Shown here one piece after another: positions 60,335-64,000 of a DNA stretch of 64,000 nucleotides. The stretch lies in NCBI RefSeq assembly GCF_947036865.1, contig NZ_CAMQSF010000004.1, positions 123,341 to 187,340 of the forward strand, read 5' to 3'. Origin of the DNA: an uncultured Caulobacter sp. Lineage in GTDB: Bacteria; Pseudomonadota; Alphaproteobacteria; Caulobacterales; Caulobacteraceae. The notes under the pieces are model-generated. The model did no database searches and was not told the DNA's origin. It saw only the letters and a program-made list of their open reading frames with translations. Numbering within the stretch: position 1 is the first letter of the stretch; each line of letters starts with the position of its first letter. A program made the position numbers and the translations under genes.

Positions 60335-61936
60335 TTAGGGCTTAGAGCCTCCGGAGTCTTTGAAGATGCTGTCGGCGTTCCAGCGCGGCTTGGCGGGATT
60401 GTTGGCGATCTTCAGGGTCAGGGCCGTGACATAGGCGTTGAAGTCGGCGGCGGCGGGCAGGTCCACGGGCTGGCTGAGATTGTCGGCCGTCGAGTGGTAA
60501 CGCTCGGCGCGCCAGGCCTTCTCGATCTGATAGGCGGGGGTGCCGACCGGATAGCCGAACTTCAGCGCCAGCGACGGCACGCCCGCCCGCACGAAGCTGT
60601 ACTGGTCGGTGCGGACGAACGAATTGCGGTCTGGATAGGGATCCGAGGTCAGTTCGTACCCGCGAGCCTTGGCTACCGCCTCGGCCTCCTTGCCCAGCGA
60701 ACTTTCCGAGGCGCCTTGGATCAGCAGATACTTCAACGGCCACAGCGGCAGGGGCATGTCCATGTTGACGTCGGCGACGAGGCTCGCCTTCGGCACGGTC
60801 GGCCTGAGGGCGAAGTAGCGCGAGCCCAGCAGGCCCTTCTCCTCGGCCGTGACGATCAAGAACAGCACCGAGCGCTTGGGCTTGGCCCGCCCGGCCTTCA
60901 TCGCCTTGGCGATCTCGATGACCGAGGCCACGCCCGAGGCGTCGTCCATGGCGCCGTGATAGATCGGATCGCCATTGATCGGCGCGCCGACGCCCAGGTG
61001 GTCGATGTGGGCCGAGACCACCACCGTCTCCCCGGCGAGCTTCGGGTCGGATCCCGGCAGCCGCGCGACGATGTTGGCGGCGTGGACGTCGGTCACCTCG
61101 GTCGCGACGGTCGCGCGCAGCGACAGGCCCATCGGGAAGCGGTCCAGCTTCTGTCCGGCCTCCGCGGCCGCCAGCAGGGCGGCGAAGTCGTGACCCGACT
61201 TGGAGAACAGCTTGGCCGCCTGGGCCGGATTGAAACTGGCGCCGAACCGGGCGCCGGTTACATCATTGAGCGTCGGGTCGGCCAGATACATGCCGGGCTG
61301 CGAAGCGAGCAGCATCTGGCGCGACCAGGGAATGTCCATGCCCTTGGGCGTGGGGATGCTGATCAAGCCGACCGCGCCCGCGGCCTCCAGCGCCTTCCAG
61401 GTGCGGGCGCTGCGGGTGTGCGACTTGACCGGCGCCGAGAGCTCGGCCGGGCCGCCGTTGATCACGACGGCGATCTTGCCGCGCAGATCCACGCCCTCGA
61501 AGTCGTCGTGATGGAATTCGGGAATCTTCAGGCCATAGCCCAGGAAGACCAGGGGCGCTTCGATCGTGGCGGGCTGCGGCAGGCGAGACGACAGGATGAG
61601 ATCGGGTCCGATCGCCAGGTCGGCGGCGACGCCGTCGATCACCAGCGACGCGCTGGACTTTTCGGCCAACACCCGCTGGGCCTTGAGCGCCACCGGCTGG
61701 AAATAGCCGTCGGTTCCCGCCGGCCTCAGGCCCAGCGCCTTGAACTGGGCGGCGACATAGTCGGCGGAGGCCTTCTCGCCGGGGCTGCCGGTCAGGCGGC
61801 CCTGCTGGGCGTCCGCCGCCAGGAATTCGATGTGCGACCACCAGGCCTTGCCGGCCGCCAGACGATCGGGAGCCGCGGCCTGGGCCGGAGAAAGGGCCAG
61901 ACCGGCCGCCAAGCCGGCGAGAAGGATGGATTTCAA
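60335..61936 (-). CDS. M28-family zinc aminopeptidase, exported
   Basis: A 533-residue protein with a signal peptide (residues 1-20, ending QAAA). A protease-associated (PA) domain is inserted (about 140-260), and the M28 domain contains VVSAHIDHLGVGAP (zinc His), YHGAMDDASGVASVIEIA (bridging Asp), FLIVTAEEKGLLGSRYFAL (catalytic Glu pair), DVNMDMPLPL and HSTADNLSQPVDL (last zinc His). It should cleave N-terminal residues in the periplasm. ATG 61936; ruvX starts 10 bp downstream of its stop. Confidence 0.93.
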   Translation of the reverse strand: MKSILLAGLAAGLALSPAQAAAPDRLAAGKAWWSHIEFLAADAQQGRLTGSPGEKASADYVAAQFKALGLRPAGTDGYFQPVALKAQRVLAEKSSASLVIDGVAADLAIGPDLILSSRLPQPATIEAPLVFLGYGLKIPEFHHDDFEGVDLRGKIAVVINGGPAELSAPVKSHTRSARTWKALEAAGAVGLISIPTPKGMDIPWSRQMLLASQPGMYLADPTLNDVTGARFGASFNPAQAAKLFSKSGHDFAALLAAAEAGQKLDRFPMGLSLRATVATEVTDVHAANIVARLPGSDPKLAGETVVVSAHIDHLGVGAPINGDPIYHGAMDDASGVASVIEIAKAMKAGRAKPKRSVLFLIVTAEEKGLLGSRYFALRPTVPKASLVADVNMDMPLPLWPLKYLLIQGASESSLGKEAEAVAKARGYELTSDPYPDRNSFVRTDQYSFVRAGVPSLALKFGYPVGTPAYQIEKAWRAERYHSTADNLSQPVDLPAAADFNAYVTALTLKIANNPAKPRWNADSIFKDSGGSKP

Positions 61937-62122
61937 GCGCGCCTCCAGACTTTCGCCGAGCGTGGCACGGCCGAGGTCGTTGCAAAAGACGGCAAGTCGA
62001 GCCGGCTCGACAATCGCGCGCGCGCCCTGATTTTGACCGCCGGGCTTCCATCCGGCGGCGAGGCGCTTGTCAAAGCGCCCCTTGCGCGGCTAACCCACGC
62101 GCTTGGAATTCAGGAGATCCCC

Positions 62123-62410
62123 ATGGCCATTGACGCCGCCACGGTGCGGAAGGTCGCCCGGCTCGCCCGCATCGCCACGCCCGAAGAGCGCCTGGAGCCC
62201 CTGGCCCAGGAACTGAACGGCATCATGACCTGGATCGAGCAGCTGGCCGAGGTGGACACCGACGGCGTCGAGCCCCTGACTAGCGTGGTCGGCTCGGGCC
62301 TGCCGCTGCGCGACGACGTCGTCACCATGGGCGGCGATCCGGCCCGCGTGACCAGCAACGCGCCCAAGGCGATCAACAACTTCTTCGTCGTGCCGAAGGT
62401 GGTCGAATAA
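62123..62410 (+). CDS. gatC: Asp/Glu-tRNA amidotransferase subunit C
   Basis: A 95-residue subunit of the GatCAB amidotransferase that converts Asp-tRNA(Asn) and/or Glu-tRNA(Gln) to the amide. [40 protein letters not shown] and the LRDDVVTMG end match GatC. AGGAGATCCCC is a good ribosome site. Its TAA overlaps the gatA start by one base. Confidence 0.95.
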   Translation: MAIDAATVRKVARLARIATPEERLEPLAQELNGIMTWIEQLAEVDTDGVEPLTSVVGSGLPLRDDVVTMGGDPARVTSNAPKAINNFFVVPKVVE

Positions 62411-63942
62411 TGAGCCTGACGAAGCTGACCCTGAAGGGGGCCTTGGACGGCCTGTCCAAGCGCGAGTTCACCTCGGTCGAATTGACCCGGGCCCACATCG
62501 AGGCGGTCGAGGCGGCCCGACCGCTGAACGCCTACATTCTGGAAACGCCGGACAAGGCGCTGGACATGGCCGCCAAGTCCGACGCGCGCCGGGCACTGGG
62601 CGAGGCCGGTCCGCTGGAAGGCGCCCCGCTCGGGGTCAAGGACCTGTTCTGCACCGACGGCGTGCGCACGACGGCGTGCTCGAAGATCCTGGAAAACTTC
62701 ACGCCGACCTACGAGTCGACCGTGACCAGCCAGCTGTGGCGCGACGGCGCGGTGATGCTGGGCAAGCTGAACCTCGACCAGTTCGCCATGGGCTCGTCGA
62801 ACGAGACCTCCTATTTCGGCCCGGTGATCAATCCTTGGCGTGCCAAGGGAGCCAATCCAAACCCCAAAGCTGGGCTAGTGCTGGCCAAGCTTGTGGATAA
62901 GAAATATCCCGAGGGCTATGATTTCCTGACGCCGGGCGGCTCGTCCGGCGGTTCGGCCGCGGCCGTCGCCGCAGACCTGTGCCTGGGCGCCACCGCCACC
63001 GACACCGGCGGCTCGATCCGCCAGCCGGCCGCCTTCACCGGCACGGTCGGCATCAAGCCGACCTATGGCCGCTGCTCGCGCTGGGGCGTCGTGGCCTTCG
63101 CCAGCTCGCTGGACCAGGCCGGCCCGATCGCCAAGACGGTCGAGGACGCGGCTCTGCTGCTGACCTCGATGTCGGGCCATGACCCGAAGGACTCGACCAG
63201 CCTGGACGTGCCCGTCCCGGACTTCACCCAGTTCGTCGGCAAGTCCGTCAAGGGCCTGCGGATCGGCGTGCCGAAGGAGTACCGCATCGACGGCATGCCG
63301 GCCGAGATCGAGAAGCTTTGGCAGGACGGCATCGCCTGGCTGAAGGAGGCCGGCTGCGAGATCGTCGACATCAGCCTGCCGCACACCAAGTACGCCCTGC
63401 CGGCCTACTACATCGTGGCCCCGGCCGAGGCGTCGTCGAACCTCGCCCGTTACGACGGCATGCGCTACGGCCTGCGCGAGGATGGCGCGAACCTGACCGA
63501 GATCTATGAGAAGACCCGCGCCGCCGGCTTTGGCGACGAGGTCAAGCGCCGCATCCTGATCGGCACCTATGTGCTGAGCGCCGGCTACTACGACGCCTAC
63601 TACCTGAAGGCGCTGAAGGTGCGTCGTCGCATCGCCGAGGACTTCGACCACGCCTGGGAAAAGTGCGACGCGATCCTGACCCCCACCGCGCCGTCGGCGG
63701 CGTTCGGCCTTGGCGAGAACTCCAGCGATCCGATCGCCATGTATCTGAACGACGTCTTCACCGTGACGACGAACCTGGCCGGCTTGCCGGGGCTGTCGCT
63801 GCCCGCCGGGCTCGACGCCAACGGCCTGCCGCTGGGGCTGCAGATCATCGGCAAGCCGCTCGACGAGGCCACGGTGTTCTCGGTGGCCGGGGCGGTCGAG
63901 AAGGCCGCCAGCTTCTCGGCGAAGGCCGAAAAGTGGTGGTGA
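62410..63942 (+). CDS. gatA: Asp/Glu-tRNA amidotransferase subunit A, with insertion
   Basis: A 510-residue amidase subunit producing ammonia from glutamine. The catalytic triad is visible: Lys in [10 protein letters not shown], cis-Ser in [11 protein letters not shown] and nucleophile region [16 protein letters not shown]. Just before the GGSSGGS loop, roughly residues 150-170 (62853-62925) carry a segment absent from the GatA sequences I remember ([20 protein letters not shown]), which makes this protein about 20 residues longer than usual. The segment is AT-richer than its surroundings and in frame. gatB probably follows beyond the window edge. Confidence 0.95.
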   Translation: MSLTKLTLKGALDGLSKREFTSVELTRAHIEAVEAARPLNAYILETPDKALDMAAKSDARRALGEAGPLEGAPLGVKDLFCTDGVRTTACSKILENFTPTYESTVTSQLWRDGAVMLGKLNLDQFAMGSSNETSYFGPVINPWRAKGANPNPKAGLVLAKLVDKKYPEGYDFLTPGGSSGGSAAAVAADLCLGATATDTGGSIRQPAAFTGTVGIKPTYGRCSRWGVVAFASSLDQAGPIAKTVEDAALLLTSMSGHDPKDSTSLDVPVPDFTQFVGKSVKGLRIGVPKEYRIDGMPAEIEKLWQDGIAWLKEAGCEIVDISLPHTKYALPAYYIVAPAEASSNLARYDGMRYGLREDGANLTEIYEKTRAAGFGDEVKRRILIGTYVLSAGYYDAYYLKALKVRRRIAEDFDHAWEKCDAILTPTAPSAAFGLGENSSDPIAMYLNDVFTVTTNLAGLPGLSLPAGLDANGLPLGLQIIGKPLDEATVFSVAGAVEKAASFSAKAEKWW

Positions 63943-63946
63943 CGTG

Positions 63947-63980
63947 AAAAGGGCGGCTCCAAGGAGCCGCCCTTCTTCGT
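63947..63980 (+). terminator. Hairpin after gatA
   Basis: AAGGGCGGCTCC (63949-63960) and GGAGCCGCCCTT (63963-63974) form a strong stem followed by CTTCGTT, a short pyrimidine tract. It lies 6 bp after the gatA stop, so gatB may be transcribed separately or the hairpin may attenuate. Confidence 0.65.
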
Positions 63981-64000
63981 TCGGGGTGTGGGACCCTGAA

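Noticed and set aside
58721..62410. A 1229-codon open frame on the plus strand
   Set aside because: It runs antisense through the secreted-protein genes, ruvX and the M28 peptidase into gatC. Its translation is Arg/Gly/His/Val-rich low complexity, as expected from GC bias opposite real genes.
1..64000. CRISPR array, prophage or insertion sequence
   Set aside because: No regularly spaced direct repeats, phage structural genes, transposase or terminal inverted repeats were seen. SpmX's muramidase domain is the only phage-like module and belongs to a developmental protein.

Overview
The window is high-GC alphaproteobacterial chromosome and almost certainly comes from a Caulobacter species. The markers are spmX, mipZ, divK and pleD, which are cell-cycle and polarity genes typical of Caulobacter and its close relatives. 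Coding density is high. I see no phage, insertion sequence, integron, CRISPR array or large foreign island. All identifications come from reading the sequence and remembered family motifs; no database search was run.

Left part (1-22.4 kb). An incomplete LamG-type secreted protein gene is followed by pccA (propionyl-CoA carboxylase alpha), two DUF805 membrane proteins, lipB, a lone FliN-like gene, a tRNA-Leu(GAG), mgtE and spmX. spmX has a textbook sigma-54 promoter. Leucine catabolism follows as a split cluster: isovaleryl-CoA dehydrogenase, then (after a small minus-strand gene, tam and a patatin phospholipase) the MCC beta subunit, an enoyl-CoA hydratase, a DUF3667 membrane protein and the biotinylated MCC alpha subunit. 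A BLUF photoreceptor, a DUF1489 gene, panC and mipZ close this part.

Middle part (22.4-39.7 kb). A DnaJ-domain membrane protein, a PLP aminotransferase, a SPOR-tailed D,D-carboxypeptidase and a phasin precede a coupled RidA / GDPD / FemAB-like operon. Next are a DUF4287 protein, a HIT protein and two small membrane proteins, then a broken BLUF gene. The clpS-clpA pair, a VOC protein, a DUF3224 protein with a LexA-type box and a HAD-ROK-dinB operon lead to divK-pleD.

Right part (39.7-64 kb). A PafA-like phosphatase, rpmG, a Nudix hydrolase, an aminotransferase, rnr and topA are followed by small membrane or Pro-rich proteins and a DUF4160/DUF2442 pair. Then come dprA-plsY, pyrB with a catalytically dead DHOase-like pyrC (pyrX type), secreted proteins of unknown function, ruvX, an M28 peptidase and gatC-gatA. 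gatB probably lies beyond the end.

Most notable observations: a roughly 190-nt minus-strand gene whose Shine-Dalgarno pairs perfectly with about 15 nt of the 16S rRNA 3' end; a BLUF pseudogene whose amber stop replaces the flavin-contacting tyrosine; an AT-rich in-frame insertion in gatA beside the catalytic loop; a LexA-type box on a DUF3224 gene; and the placement of mipZ/spmX within about 16-30 kb of divK/pleD.
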